Shown here: positions 1 to 7,215 of the stretch, in pieces
Position numbering within the stretch: position 1 is the first letter of the stretch
How the letters are laid out: each line of letters starts with the position of its first letter
Source of the DNA: JBMNQS01 sp050944255
GTDB taxonomy: Bacteria; Bacillota; Clostridia; Christensenellales; Maliibacteriaceae
Length of the DNA: 17,179 nt
Direction of reading: 5' to 3'
NCBI GenBank assembly: GCA_050944255.1
Contig: JBMNQS010000050.1
Span: forward strand, 1 to 17,179
Notes under the pieces: model-generated
Seen by the model: the letters and a program-made list of their open reading frames with translations, nothing else
Told to the model about the DNA's origin: nothing
The model's database searches: none
Translations under genes and position numbers: made by a program

Positions 1-192
1 ATGAGCATCGCCACCATTTGGCGGCGATCAGATGTCGCGCAGAAACCATTGCGTGTTCCCGGCGCAAGCGCATTGAACCTTCGAATCCCCTTGGGGGGCC
101 AATGAAAAAAGCTCCTGCCCCAAATGCCGGTTTCGAGTATTATTTCATTAAATAATGCGTCATCTAAATAGTCAAAGCATTACAGTTTTTCG

Positions 193-235
193 AAAGAAGC
201 CGATTGCTGATGCAATTGGCCTCTTTTGTTTTATG
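193..235 (+). terminator. Hairpin terminator closing an upstream transcript
   Basis: The arms 193-207 and 212-226 pair over 15 positions with one A-C mismatch and one G-T wobble, closed by the loop TGAT. A T-rich tail (TTGTTTT) follows. This fits a rho-independent terminator for a gene to the left of the window. Positions 1-192 contain no credible gene; the longest open stretch there is a 34-codon frame ending at 105 with no recognisable content. Confidence 0.7.
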
Positions 236-244
236 TGGTAAAAT
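216..244 (+). promoter_or_regulatory. Possible sigma-A promoter for the nucleotidyltransferase gene
   Basis: TTGGCC (216-221) and TAAAAT (239-244) are separated by 17 bases, about 40 bases before the ATG at 286. The -35 box overlaps the 3' arm of the preceding terminator. The -10 box is good and the -35 box is only fair, so this is a tentative call. Confidence 0.35.
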
Positions 245-285
245 AAGAGAGGATGCTCATTATTGTATTTTTATGAGGCGGTCGG

Positions 286-876
286 ATGCTTGGTTTTAAC
301 TGTGATGTGAAAACTCAAATTCAGATATTGCATAAAATATTACAAAAAAACGATATTGTTTATCAGGTGATTTTAAGAGCAAACAAGTTAGGTATCGATC
401 CATATTACATAGGGGCGGGTTGCATATGTCAATCAGTTTGGAACTATCAAAATCATCTTAATCCAATGCATGGAATTTCCGATATCGATTTTGTATATTT
501 TAACAATGACGATTTATCCTATGAAGCTGAAAATACCATGATTCTTAAAGTGAAAAATGAATTTTCAGATTTACCCATTTCCTTTGATGTTAAAAACCAA
601 GCCAGAGTACATCTTTGGTATAAGGAATATTATGGATATGAGCTTTCTCCTTACCATTCTATTGAAGGTGCAATAAACACTTGGCCTACAACGGCAACTT
701 CCATAGGGGTGCGAATGCAAGAGGGTAAGTTTATTGTATATGCCCCATTTGGCATGAATGATATGTTTGGGCAAATTATTCGGGCCAATAAAACACAAAT
801 TACAAAAGAAACTTATATGCAAAAATGTAATAAGTGGGCAAGCAAATGGAACACGTTAACCTTTATCCAATGGTAG
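286..876 (+). CDS. Nucleotidyltransferase family protein (NTP_transf_6 / DUF925-like)
   Basis: The 196-residue protein matches the NTP_transf_6 (COG3575) pattern throughout. It has an N-terminal helical region, then GAGCICQSVWNYQN near residues 43-56. The GISDIDF segment carries Asp66 and Asp68, the likely metal-binding pair of a polymerase-beta-type nucleotidyltransferase fold. FDVKNQARVHLW follows near 100-111, and the family-typical WPTTATSIGVR lies at 133-143. Length is normal for the family. The ATG at 286 has GAGG about seven bases upstream, and an ATG at 253 hits a stop after seven codons, which supports this start. The gene is visibly more AT-rich than everything to its right and stands alone behind a terminator, suggesting separate acquisition. 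The substrate of the family is not established, and no toxin or antitoxin partner is seen beside it. Confidence 0.85.
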   Translation: MLGFNCDVKTQIQILHKILQKNDIVYQVILRANKLGIDPYYIGAGCICQSVWNYQNHLNPMHGISDIDFVYFNNDDLSYEAENTMILKVKNEFSDLPISFDVKNQARVHLWYKEYYGYELSPYHSIEGAINTWPTTATSIGVRMQEGKFIVYAPFGMNDMFGQIIRANKTQITKETYMQKCNKWASKWNTLTFIQW

Positions 877-1084
877 ATTATAAGTATAGTTGAAGGTTTC
901 ATTTGGCTCTTTTTTTACCTAACTCTCCACGTCGGAGCAAACTGCGTTCTGTCCAAAACCCCCGTCGCTTCGTGGTCGGGAATTTTTCGTACCGCACAGT
1001 TCTCTCCTCTCATCCATAAAATCCTGTGATTTTGCGGGGAACCCAACGCTCGATACGACTTATATCCGCTGCAAAATAAGCTGG

Positions 1085-1716
1085 CTACGGCAATTCTGCT
1101 ATATGGGCTCGGATGTACTCGATGAAGCGTTTGCTCGCCATAGGTAGGCTGGCCTTATCCTTATATCCGATGGCGATTGTGCGCGATACAGGCGGGGCTG
1201 TCGGGCGCAGCGCAAGCCGGTAATTGGTGCGATATAAGACAAGCTCAGCTAAAATACTTGCGCCCAAACCAGCCTCTACCATCGTCATGATGGCGTAGTC
1301 GTCGTGGATGGTGTACTTTACATTCGGCGCTGCCCCGATGGACTTGAAAGCCTCCAGAGGCTCGTAATAGTGACCTTCCTCCAGAAGAATATAGGGTTCT
1401 GCCGCCAGCAGGTCGAGAGGAACCACATCATGATCCGCCAGTGGATGGTTATCCGGCAGCACAGCCAGCATCGCACCCTCCTTGAGAACGACGGTTTCCA
1501 TGCCGCTGACCGCTTTGGGATTGACAAATCCAAAGTCCACTGTGCCGGTCTTGATCCATTGCTGAATGGACGTATAGTCGCCCTGATGGATGACGAGCTC
1601 CACGCGCGGATACAGCGCATCTGGCTTATGGCAGACTGTGTATAGCCTAACGCCTCCGCTGCCTTTGAGAAGCTGCCAAGCTCCACCACCTTTTGAAGTG
1701 CGATATAACGGTTCAC
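1085..1716 (-). pseudogene. LysR-type regulator, broken by an internal deletion and frameshift
   Basis: Read leftwards from a GTG at 1716, the first 33 codons encode the start of a LysR winged helix-turn-helix (LGSFSKAAEALGYTQSAISQ). At about 1612-1620 the recognisable homology jumps to a different frame. From there to 1085 the sequence encodes a LysR effector-binding domain: YPRVELVIHQGDY, DFGFVNP, MLAVLPDNHPLA, then MVEAGLGASIL near the C-terminus. An intact LysR protein has about 290-300 residues. Here some 80-90 residues (rest of the HTH, linker helix, start of the ligand domain) are missing, and the two parts are out of frame. An ATG at 1729 opens the second frame but gives no HTH. The gene is divergent from a PhzF/MFS pair, the usual layout for a regulator of that pair. 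The protein is almost certainly non-functional unless the join is an assembly error. Confidence 0.85.
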
Positions 1717-1844
1717 GATGAAAAATCACTTTTTCTAATACTTAAATTAGATATTCTTGTTTTACTTATAATCAATTGGAGTATATACTATAACCACTTT
1801 AAGCACAAGGGGATGTCATTATAAGATAGATTGGAGCGAGCAGC
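1717..1844. promoter_or_regulatory. Divergent promoter/operator region between the LysR remnant and the PhzF gene
   Basis: This 128-base AT-rich spacer contains a perfect 10-base palindrome AGTATATACT (1780-1789) and TATAAT at 1767-1772. Neither has a convincing -35 partner at standard spacing. It is where LysR operator sites (T-N11-A dyads) and the promoter of the PhzF gene are expected. GGAG about eight bases before the ATG at 1845 is the ribosome binding site. Confidence 0.4.
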
Positions 1845-2621
1845 ATGAAACAATATGTGGTCGATGCGTTCACTGATAAAGTATTCGCAGGAAATCCCGC
1901 AGCCATATGCATTATGGACGACTGGATATCTGATGAGCTGATGACAAGCATCACAGCAGAAAATAATCTGTCCGAGACAGCTTTTGCCGTAAAGCAGGGG
2001 GATAAGTATAAACTGCGCTGGTTCACGCTTGCCGGAGAGATTGACTTATGCGGTCATGCGACGCTGGCCTGCGCCTATGTTGTTTTGAACCAATATGAAA
2101 AAGGCAGCGGCAAGGTCGTCTTTGATACCTTCAGTGGAGACCTTACCATAACAAGACATGGCGAGCTTTACGAAATGGACTTCCCGGCGTATGACTTGAA
2201 GCCTGTTGCGGTAACGCAGCAGATGGTTGACGCACTTGGCGCTGTACCGAAGGAAGCCTATATGGGCAGAGATCTGCTGTGTGTCTTTGACGATGAAGCC
2301 ACCGTAAGGAAGCTGAATCCGGATTTGGCAAAGGTGAAGGAGCTGGATGGCTTGCTGCTGCATATAACGGCGCAGGGCAAAGATACCGATTGCGTTTCGC
2401 GCACTTTTGCTCCGAAATGCAATACCCCGGAGGACCCGGTATGCGCTTCCGGTCACTGTCATATTGCCCCTTACTGGATCATAAGGCTGCAAAAAGATAG
2501 TATCGTGGCCTATCAGGCGTCAAAACGCGGTGGAACCCTATATTGCAGGCTCGATGGCAACAGCGTTAAAATGAGCGGGAAAGCAGCGCTCTACTCCATC
2601 GCAGACATTTTTGTTGATTGA
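1845..2621 (+). CDS. PhzF family isomerase-like protein
   Basis: The 258-residue protein belongs to the PhzF/YddE family (diaminopimelate-epimerase fold). It shows the N-terminal VDAFT..VFAGNPAA, the catalytic-position Glu44 in NNLSETAF, and GEIDLCGHATLA around residues 64-75. The C-terminal signature EDPVCASGHCHIAPYW (196-211) carries the conserved Asp197. Family members isomerise or epimerise small acids; PhzF itself acts on dihydro-hydroxyanthranilate in phenazine synthesis. No phenazine genes are present, so the substrate is unknown. At 258 residues it is slightly short for the family but looks complete. A GGAG site lies eight bases before the ATG. The MFS gene starts 16 bases after its stop, suggesting a two-gene operon, probably once controlled by the adjacent LysR gene. 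Confidence 0.88.
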   Translation: MKQYVVDAFTDKVFAGNPAAICIMDDWISDELMTSITAENNLSETAFAVKQGDKYKLRWFTLAGEIDLCGHATLACAYVVLNQYEKGSGKVVFDTFSGDLTITRHGELYEMDFPAYDLKPVAVTQQMVDALGAVPKEAYMGRDLLCVFDDEATVRKLNPDLAKVKELDGLLLHITAQGKDTDCVSRTFAPKCNTPEDPVCASGHCHIAPYWIIRLQKDSIVAYQASKRGGTLYCRLDGNSVKMSGKAALYSIADIFVD

Positions 2622-2637
2622 TGATAGTAGGTTTAAT

Positions 2638-3870
2638 ATGTATTTAAAAAATAAGAAAAACAATTTGCTCACCGTTATTCTCCTAACGATGGCGGCCTGC
2701 CTGATCTATGCCATCAGCGCCGGCATTCGCAGCAATTATGGGATCATGCTGGGCGCGATCTCCGAAAACAGCGGGATCTCCTATTCCGCCGTCAGTTTCG
2801 TGCTGGCTGTGGGGCAGCTTGTGTTCGGCGTCATGCAGCCCGTGTTCGGCATCGTGGCCCTGAAAAGGTCCAACCTATTCGTGCTGGGCTGCGGCGTAGC
2901 GCTGATGGCAGTCGGACTGCTTATGCTCCCGTTTTGCAGATCCATATGGATGCTGCTGCTGTTCCTTGGTCTGGTTCTCCCGTCCGGCACCGGAGCATTG
3001 TCCTTTGGCATCATCATGGGCGCAGTCACGCCAAAGCTCACGGCAAGCAGCGCTTCGACAGTATCGGGCTTTGTCAATGCCAGCAGCGGCATCGGAAACA
3101 CGGTGCTTTCCCCGGTGATACAGGCACTTATCGCAAGCGGCGGACTGATCGGCGCGATGCTTTTTCTAAGCGTACCCACACTTATACTCCTGCCGGTGTC
3201 GCTCTGGCTGTGCAAGTCGAAAGCGGGGCAGACAGGCGCCGCGCCGCTGCGAAAAGCTGAAAGCCAACCGCTGAGAACGCTCTTTTCAGAGGCTCTCCGC
3301 AACCGTACGTATTGGTTTTTGCTAGTCGGGTTTTTCACTTGCGGATTCCACATGGCGATCATTGAAACGCATCTTTACACACAGATCACCACCTACGGCT
3401 TATCTCAAAGGATGGCGGCATATGCTTTTTCCATTTACGGCATCGCCGCGATAATCGGCTCCATACTCAGCGGCGTGATATGCGGCCGGGTACAGATGCG
3501 GCGTGTTCTGGGGAGCCTGTACGGGGCGAGATGTGCCATTATACTGATATTCCTCCTCGTGCCGAAAAACCTGGTGACAGTCTGCATTTTCACGGCGCTG
3601 TTGGGGCTTACGGGCAGCGCAACCGTTCCTCCCACATCCGGCCTTGTCAGCCGCACATTTGGTGCGGCTAAATTGGCAACGCTGTTTGGGTTTGTGTTCT
3701 TCTCTCACCAGATCGGCAGCTTTTTCAGCGCATGGCTGGGCGGCGTGAGCATCACTGTAACAGGCGACTACACATTCATCTGGTATACCAGCGCCGCTTT
3801 GTGCATACTGGCCTCGGTTGTGAGCTTCAGAATTAAAGAAACCAAGGTAGAAATCTCGCAGGTCGGTTAA
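2638..3870 (+). CDS. MFS transporter
   Basis: This 410-residue protein is almost entirely hydrophobic and has about 12 predicted membrane segments in two halves. A more polar central loop near residues 195-215 (CKSKAGQTGAAPLRKAESQ) is typical of the major facilitator superfamily. The frame stays open back to a TTG at 2611, which would overlap the PhzF gene by 11 bases. I prefer the ATG at 2638 because it starts with a normal positively charged leader (MYLKNKKNN) and has AGTAGG a few bases upstream. The substrate cannot be read from sequence. Co-location with a PhzF-family enzyme suggests export or uptake of a small acid or amino-acid derivative (inference). A hairpin terminator follows at 3953. 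Confidence 0.85.
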   Translation: MYLKNKKNNLLTVILLTMAACLIYAISAGIRSNYGIMLGAISENSGISYSAVSFVLAVGQLVFGVMQPVFGIVALKRSNLFVLGCGVALMAVGLLMLPFCRSIWMLLLFLGLVLPSGTGALSFGIIMGAVTPKLTASSASTVSGFVNASSGIGNTVLSPVIQALIASGGLIGAMLFLSVPTLILLPVSLWLCKSKAGQTGAAPLRKAESQPLRTLFSEALRNRTYWFLLVGFFTCGFHMAIIETHLYTQITTYGLSQRMAAYAFSIYGIAAIIGSILSGVICGRVQMRRVLGSLYGARCAIILIFLLVPKNLVTVCIFTALLGLTGSATVPPTSGLVSRTFGAAKLATLFGFVFFSHQIGSFFSAWLGGVSITVTGDYTFIWYTSAALCILASVVSFRIKETKVEISQVG

Positions 3871-3890
3871 TGCCAGCCTTACGGGTTTTT

Positions 3891-3912
3891 GCCCGTCAGT
3901 ATACTGTCGGGC
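3891..3912. repeat. 22-base imperfect palindrome after the MFS gene
   Basis: GCCCG and CGGGC flank CAGTATACTG, with a single T-T mismatch on each side of the centre. It starts 20 bases after the MFS stop codon. The symmetry around a zero-base loop suits a protein-binding site better than an RNA hairpin. It may also simply contribute to 3'-end structure of the MFS transcript. Confidence 0.45.
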
Positions 3913-3952
3913 CCAATTCCGCGCAGGCCGCATCTATTCATCAATACATTCC

Positions 3953-3997
3953 AAGATAATAGCCCGTCATTGATACAATGACGGGCTATTATCTTTT
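3953..3997. terminator. Bidirectional terminator between convergent genes
   Basis: Arms 3953-3972 and 3976-3995 form a perfect 20-bp stem with a three-base ATA loop, containing the core AGCCCGTCATTG. The outer ends are A-rich on the left and T-rich on the right (ATTATCTTTT), so it can end transcripts in both directions. It lies between the MFS gene (ending 3870, rightward) and the lipoprotein gene (ending 4055, leftward). Confidence 0.85.
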
Positions 3998-4054
3998 AGG
4001 CGAAAGCTCTGAAGCCGCGCGGTTTAGGGTTTTGGCAATGGGGCGGAGGTTTTT

Positions 4055-5845
4055 TTATCCGCCCAGCTGCGGCGTATGTTCCAGGAAGATGGTGTATTCA
4101 ATGGTGGTGTATTCGTGCTTGCCGTTGATCTTCTTCTGAGCGAGCGCCTTGCCCAGTGTGAGCGACATATCGGCCATCACCGCCTGCAACTGCGCGTCGT
4201 AGTATTCCGACAGCGCCAGCTGGTTCAGGAATTTTATGCCGGAGGGCACGGTGATGGGGCCTTCGTCGGACTGGTACGTCAGGTCGCCGGCGCCGAATTG
4301 GGAAACGCCCGCCCGTCCCGTCAGGCAGCAGGGCAACTCCAACACCAGGTGTATCTCCGTTTCGAAGTCCTTGGTCAGCAGTGTCTTGACGGCGGCGGGG
4401 TCGGTGGAGGAATAGTGGTCGTAGGTGCCCTGAGCCTCGCCTCTGAAGATTAGGTCGCGTTCGATTGTTTCGTCGCCTAGGAACTGGTCCAGAGACACCT
4501 TGCCCTCGCCGGAGGTGGTCCATTTGGCGGTGGAATCGCGCTTTTGGGTGGTCGTGCCCTCGAAATAGACGGTAAAGGTGCAGGCGTCGCTGAGCTGTTG
4601 GCGGCGGTTTTCTGCGTCCGCCCCATCCCCGGATTTCCGCATCACATCATTGGTTACTTTGGCGGTTTCGGTCAACAGCAATTCCGCCAGCAAAGAGGCC
4701 ATGATCAGTGAATACCTATGCTCCTTTGCGATTGAGTCCAGCAGGTATTGCCAGGAATATTCTCCCGCTGCCTGCAACTTTTGAAAAACCGTGTCGAGCT
4801 TGCCGGGTAAATCCTTGAGCTTTTCCTTTGCCTGCGCGTCCAAGGTGCCGGTCAGGCCTTTCATGGCTGGGACAGCGGCGTCAAATGCGATCAGTCTCAT
4901 GTACTGCAGCATTGCCTGGAACGCATAGAAAAAGGTTTCCGGCTTGGGATTATCCAGGGATACGAGCATTTCCAGCTTCTGCTGGGCTCGTTCTGCCAGG
5001 GCCTGCACCATCGGCTCCAGCGTGCGGGCCCTGGCAGCGTTGCCGTTCATATGGTCCGCCTGAAGCACGATTAAAAGCGCCGACGCATACTCCCGCTCTT
5101 CCTTGTTGGTATTTTCGACCTCTTCAATGATTTGATCCAGCGCGTTTTCGTCGAAACATTCCAGCTTGGCGCCCATGGGTTTGGGCGGTTTGATCTGTTT
5201 ATCGAGCAGTTTGCGGGCTTTGTCATAATACTTATCATACAGCTTGTCAACGTCCTTCATGAACACTTCGAATTCCGCCTGGATTTCCGGAGGAGCGTCG
5301 GCAAAGATTGTGCTGAAATGAAATACAAGCGCTTCGGTGCCGTCCTCGCCGGGGGCAGTAGCCGTCGGCGTCAGGTCGCGTCCATTTTCGTCGGCGGATA
5401 AAAGTAGCATTTTGTCGGCGCCCGGCCCAGTCACCGAAAGCGTGGCCGGCACTGCGAATAACAGGCCGCTGGGCCCGAAGAGCACGCCCGATCTGGCGCC
5501 TGCGCCGCCGCTTACATCGGCCAGCGGCGTCATGGTGATCGTCGTGGGCTGTGCCAGAGCGCCCTCGGGGATAGAAAGCGTCCAGGTAAGGCCCGCGTCG
5601 TCGGTGACCGAAAGCTGCGCCGCCTCTCCGGTATAGTCCAGGCTGACGGCCCCGGCATCGCTGACGTTGAATTCGGCGTCGGGAAAGAGTGCCCGGATGT
5701 CCTCGCGCGCCTCCTCGCCGGCCGCGTCGATCTCCTCGTCGGTGCGCGTCTCCGGCACATTGCCTTGCGGAGACAGAGACTTCGCCGTCCGGCAGCCGCT
5801 CAGCAGCAACAGCACGCATAACATAAGCGCCATAAACTTTTTCAT
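4055..5845 (-). CDS. Large lipoprotein of unknown function with a ZU5-like N-terminal segment
   Basis: The ~596-residue product begins MKKFMALMLCVLLLLSGC, a lipoprotein signal peptide with Cys18 as the lipidated residue, so it should be anchored outside the membrane. Residues roughly 70-150 contain SIPEGALAQPTTITMTPL and FGPSGLLFAVPATLSV. This pattern of a beta-rich segment resembles ZU5-type domains in bacterial surface proteins (tentative). The rest is helical and charged (DKYYDKARKLLDKQ) with no family I recognise. A further ATG at 5857 is in frame, but AAGG abuts it directly. The ATG at 5845 has GGATGG eight bases upstream and is preferred. The gene has its own promoter (5960-5988) and is transcribed alone, convergent with the MFS gene. 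A 7-bp hairpin spans the stop codon (4041-4064). Confidence 0.75.
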   Translation of the reverse strand: MKKFMALMLCVLLLLSGCRTAKSLSPQGNVPETRTDEEIDAAGEEAREDIRALFPDAEFNVSDAGAVSLDYTGEAAQLSVTDDAGLTWTLSIPEGALAQPTTITMTPLADVSGGAGARSGVLFGPSGLLFAVPATLSVTGPGADKMLLLSADENGRDLTPTATAPGEDGTEALVFHFSTIFADAPPEIQAEFEVFMKDVDKLYDKYYDKARKLLDKQIKPPKPMGAKLECFDENALDQIIEEVENTNKEEREYASALLIVLQADHMNGNAARARTLEPMVQALAERAQQKLEMLVSLDNPKPETFFYAFQAMLQYMRLIAFDAAVPAMKGLTGTLDAQAKEKLKDLPGKLDTVFQKLQAAGEYSWQYLLDSIAKEHRYSLIMASLLAELLLTETAKVTNDVMRKSGDGADAENRRQQLSDACTFTVYFEGTTTQKRDSTAKWTTSGEGKVSLDQFLGDETIERDLIFRGEAQGTYDHYSSTDPAAVKTLLTKDFETEIHLVLELPCCLTGRAGVSQFGAGDLTYQSDEGPITVPSGIKFLNQLALSEYYDAQLQAVMADMSLTLGKALAQKKINGKHEYTTIEYTIFLEHTPQLGG

Positions 5846-5959
5846 AGTTCGATCCATCCTTATCTGATGTTGGGCGATAGCGGAACAATTGCAAAGGTTC
5901 GCGGGGCCGAGATGAAAATAACACAGGGCAAAGACTTGAGGTCATCGTAATTATGTGCA

Positions 5960-5988
5960 ATTATAGCATCGGCCTCCACATCTAGCAA
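5960..5988 (-). promoter_or_regulatory. Sigma-A promoter of the lipoprotein gene
   Basis: On the minus strand, TTGCTA (5988-5983) and TATAAT (5965-5960) are separated by exactly 17 bases. The -10 is extended by TGC immediately upstream. It would start transcription near 5953, leaving a leader of about 108 bases before the ATG at 5845. Confidence 0.7.
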
Positions 5989-6067
5989 TTGAATATTTTG
6001 CAAAAAGATGTGAAAAAAACCGGTCGGCAGGATGCGTTCCTGTGCGCTATGCAAAATGTGCGGAGCA

Positions 6068-6092
6068 GGCGCCGCCGTGCCAAGGCGGCGCC
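6068..6092. repeat. GC-rich inverted repeat between two divergent promoters
   Basis: GGCGCCGCC (6068-6076) and GGCGGCGCC (6084-6092) form a perfect 9-bp stem with a seven-base loop. A further copy of GGCGGCGC occurs at 6106-6113 and could pair with the left arm instead. No T-run follows. It lies upstream of both proposed promoters (5960-5988 leftward, 6114-6142 rightward), so neither transcript would include it. Confidence 0.55.
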
Positions 6093-6113
6093 ATACGTGG
6101 ACCCAGGCGGCGC

Positions 6114-6142
6114 TTGTTATATGCTGATTGTTATGCTATGCT
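6114..6142 (+). promoter_or_regulatory. Probable sigma-A promoter of the PH-domain gene
   Basis: TTGTTA (6114-6119) and TATGCT (6137-6142) are separated by 17 bases, with TGC directly before the -10 as an extended element. The ATG of the PH-domain gene is about 105 bases downstream. The -10 matches consensus at only four of six positions, so confidence is moderate. Confidence 0.5.
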
Positions 6143-6246
6143 GTTTCCAGCAATCAATCCGAGGCAAAATCGTTTATTGAAGCATTGATCGCAGCTCATT
6201 GAAGATTCATTATTAACAGGCAAAAATAAAGCAAAGGAGCAAACGC

Positions 6247-6621
6247 ATGATTGATTTTCAAAATGCCAAGTATCTGAAACTGCGCCCCGTCGACAACGCT
6301 GTTTTTTCTAAATTCCTGTCGCCTATGTTCGCTGCCGGAGAGCATATACTGGGGACATTTCAAAGCATCCGCGACGGCGTTGTCTTTACCAATCGCCGGA
6401 TCATTGCCGTCAATGTGCAGGGGATGACGGGCAAGAAGAAGGACTTCACATCGCTCCCCTACAGAAAGATTCAGGCGTTCTCGGTTGAAAGCGCCGGCGT
6501 GTTTGACCTGGACAGCGAACTGGAGCTTTGGTTTTCGGGAATGGGAAAAGTGCGGTTTGAATTTGTGAGCCGGGCCAATGTTTCGGAAATCTGCCGCCTT
6601 ATATCCGAGCACACCTTGTAG
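6247..6621 (+). CDS. PH domain-containing protein (bPH_1 family)
   Basis: This complete 124-residue protein closely follows the bacterial PH-domain family bPH_1 (formerly DUF1696). It has MIDFQNAKYLKLRPVD at the N-terminus, then IRDGVVFTNRRIIAVNVQG, the family-diagnostic TGKKKDFTSLPY, and FDLDSELELWFSGMGKVRFEF towards the end. It has no signal peptide or membrane segment and is probably cytosolic. The role of the family is poorly defined; the fold is known from structures, and some members are stress-related or found beside membrane-protein genes. AAAGGAG lies about seven bases before the ATG. It is a single-gene unit, divergent from the lipoprotein gene, with two candidate terminators downstream. 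Confidence 0.92.
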   Translation: MIDFQNAKYLKLRPVDNAVFSKFLSPMFAAGEHILGTFQSIRDGVVFTNRRIIAVNVQGMTGKKKDFTSLPYRKIQAFSVESAGVFDLDSELELWFSGMGKVRFEFVSRANVSEICRLISEHTL

Positions 6622-6709
6622 GCGCCGTTATTCAATGGCGTCACTGTGCGATGATGGAGCGGCTTTTTATCGGTACGCCGCCATTATTTACAAAGAGGTT
6701 CATTTGTTT

Positions 6710-6743
6710 AACAGCCTGTAGTATTGATCCTGCAGGCTGTTTT
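6710..6743 (+). terminator. Candidate terminator after the PH-domain gene
   Basis: Arms 6710-6720 (AACAGCCTGTA) and 6731-6741 pair over 11 positions with one G-T wobble around a ten-base loop. Only four T residues follow, so termination may be partial. It lies about 90 bases after the PH-domain stop codon. Confidence 0.5.
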
Positions 6744-6832
6744 CATGATTCAATTTGCATCAAAACGCCCGTGAATTCGGCGCTTTTCATGCACGCCATT
6801 TCTGGGCGCGGCAGTTTTTCCATTTTTTTCAT

Positions 6833-6860
6833 AAATCCCAGGAGCTAATGGGATTTTTTT
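6833..6860 (+). terminator. Second terminator before the sugar-transport locus
   Basis: AAATCCCA (6833-6840) pairs with TGGGATTT (6849-6856) around an eight-base loop, and the T-run continues unbroken to 6860. It is a compact rho-independent terminator pointing right. It separates the PH-domain unit from the ABC transporter leader. The 594-base stretch 6622-7215 holds no credible gene: two terminators first, then the regulatory region described next. Confidence 0.65.
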
Positions 6861-6921
6861 CATTATTGCATATGAATATGGTCTGCCCTTACACTAATAT
6901 CAAAGACAAACCGACCAACAG

Positions 6922-7088
6922 TATACATGGCCGTTTATGCATAGGCTTGGCTTGTTTCCGCTCACAAACAAGCGCGTCTTGTGCATGCACGGCCGTATAA
7001 GCCGTATAAAGGGACACATCACAGTGGATGTGCGCGCTCTGAAGCGCGCTCTTGATATACATACCTGTATATACATGGACGTATATGC
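6922..7088. promoter_or_regulatory. Dyad-rich regulatory region upstream of the ABC transporter operon
   Basis: Within 167 bases there are several dyads and repeats. A 19-base box at 6922-6940 (TATACATGGCCGTTTATGC) recurs at 7070-7088 with two differences. GCTTGTTT (6950-6957) is inverted at 6966-6973. GTGCATGCAC (6981-6990) is a perfect palindrome. GCCGTATAA is repeated in tandem (6992-7009). CACATC/GATGTG forms an inverted repeat (7015-7032), and GCGCGCT/AGCGCGC forms a 7-bp hairpin (7032-7049). ATATAC-N6-GTATAT occurs twice, overlapping, at 7055-7072 and 7069-7086, a 14-base period. This is the expected place for operator sites of the importer operon. A -10-like TATAAA lies at 7005-7010, but I find no convincing -35 partner. 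Confidence 0.6.
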
Positions 7089-7215
7089 CCATCGGCAAGA
7101 AGTCAAAACAATTCCTGAAACAACGGTGCGCCCGTCCGCGCCTGACTGCTCCGCCGGGGACAGTCTCGCCGCGAGTTTTTCTATAGCATGCATAATCCAA
7201 AAAGGTGGTGATGAA

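Noticed and set aside
60..105. TTCGAATC followed by a G-rich stretch and CCA, looking like the 3' end of a tRNA gene
   Set aside because: The bases before TTCGAATC do not pair with those after it, so no T-stem forms. No D-arm, anticodon arm or acceptor partner is found upstream.
877..1084. Non-coding stretch with C-rich runs that might be the edge of a mobile element
   Set aside because: No inverted terminal repeats, target-site duplication, att-like repeat or recombinase remnant could be found in it.
2611..2637. TTG start of the MFS gene overlapping the PhzF gene
   Set aside because: The ATG at 2638 gives a normal N-terminus with a plausible ribosome binding site; the TTG lies inside the preceding gene.
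6937..7215. In-frame 93-codon N-terminal extension of the ABC ATPase
   Set aside because: It runs through the dyad-rich regulatory region, has no family homology, and the ATG at 7216 has a good ribosome binding site and gives the normal family length.
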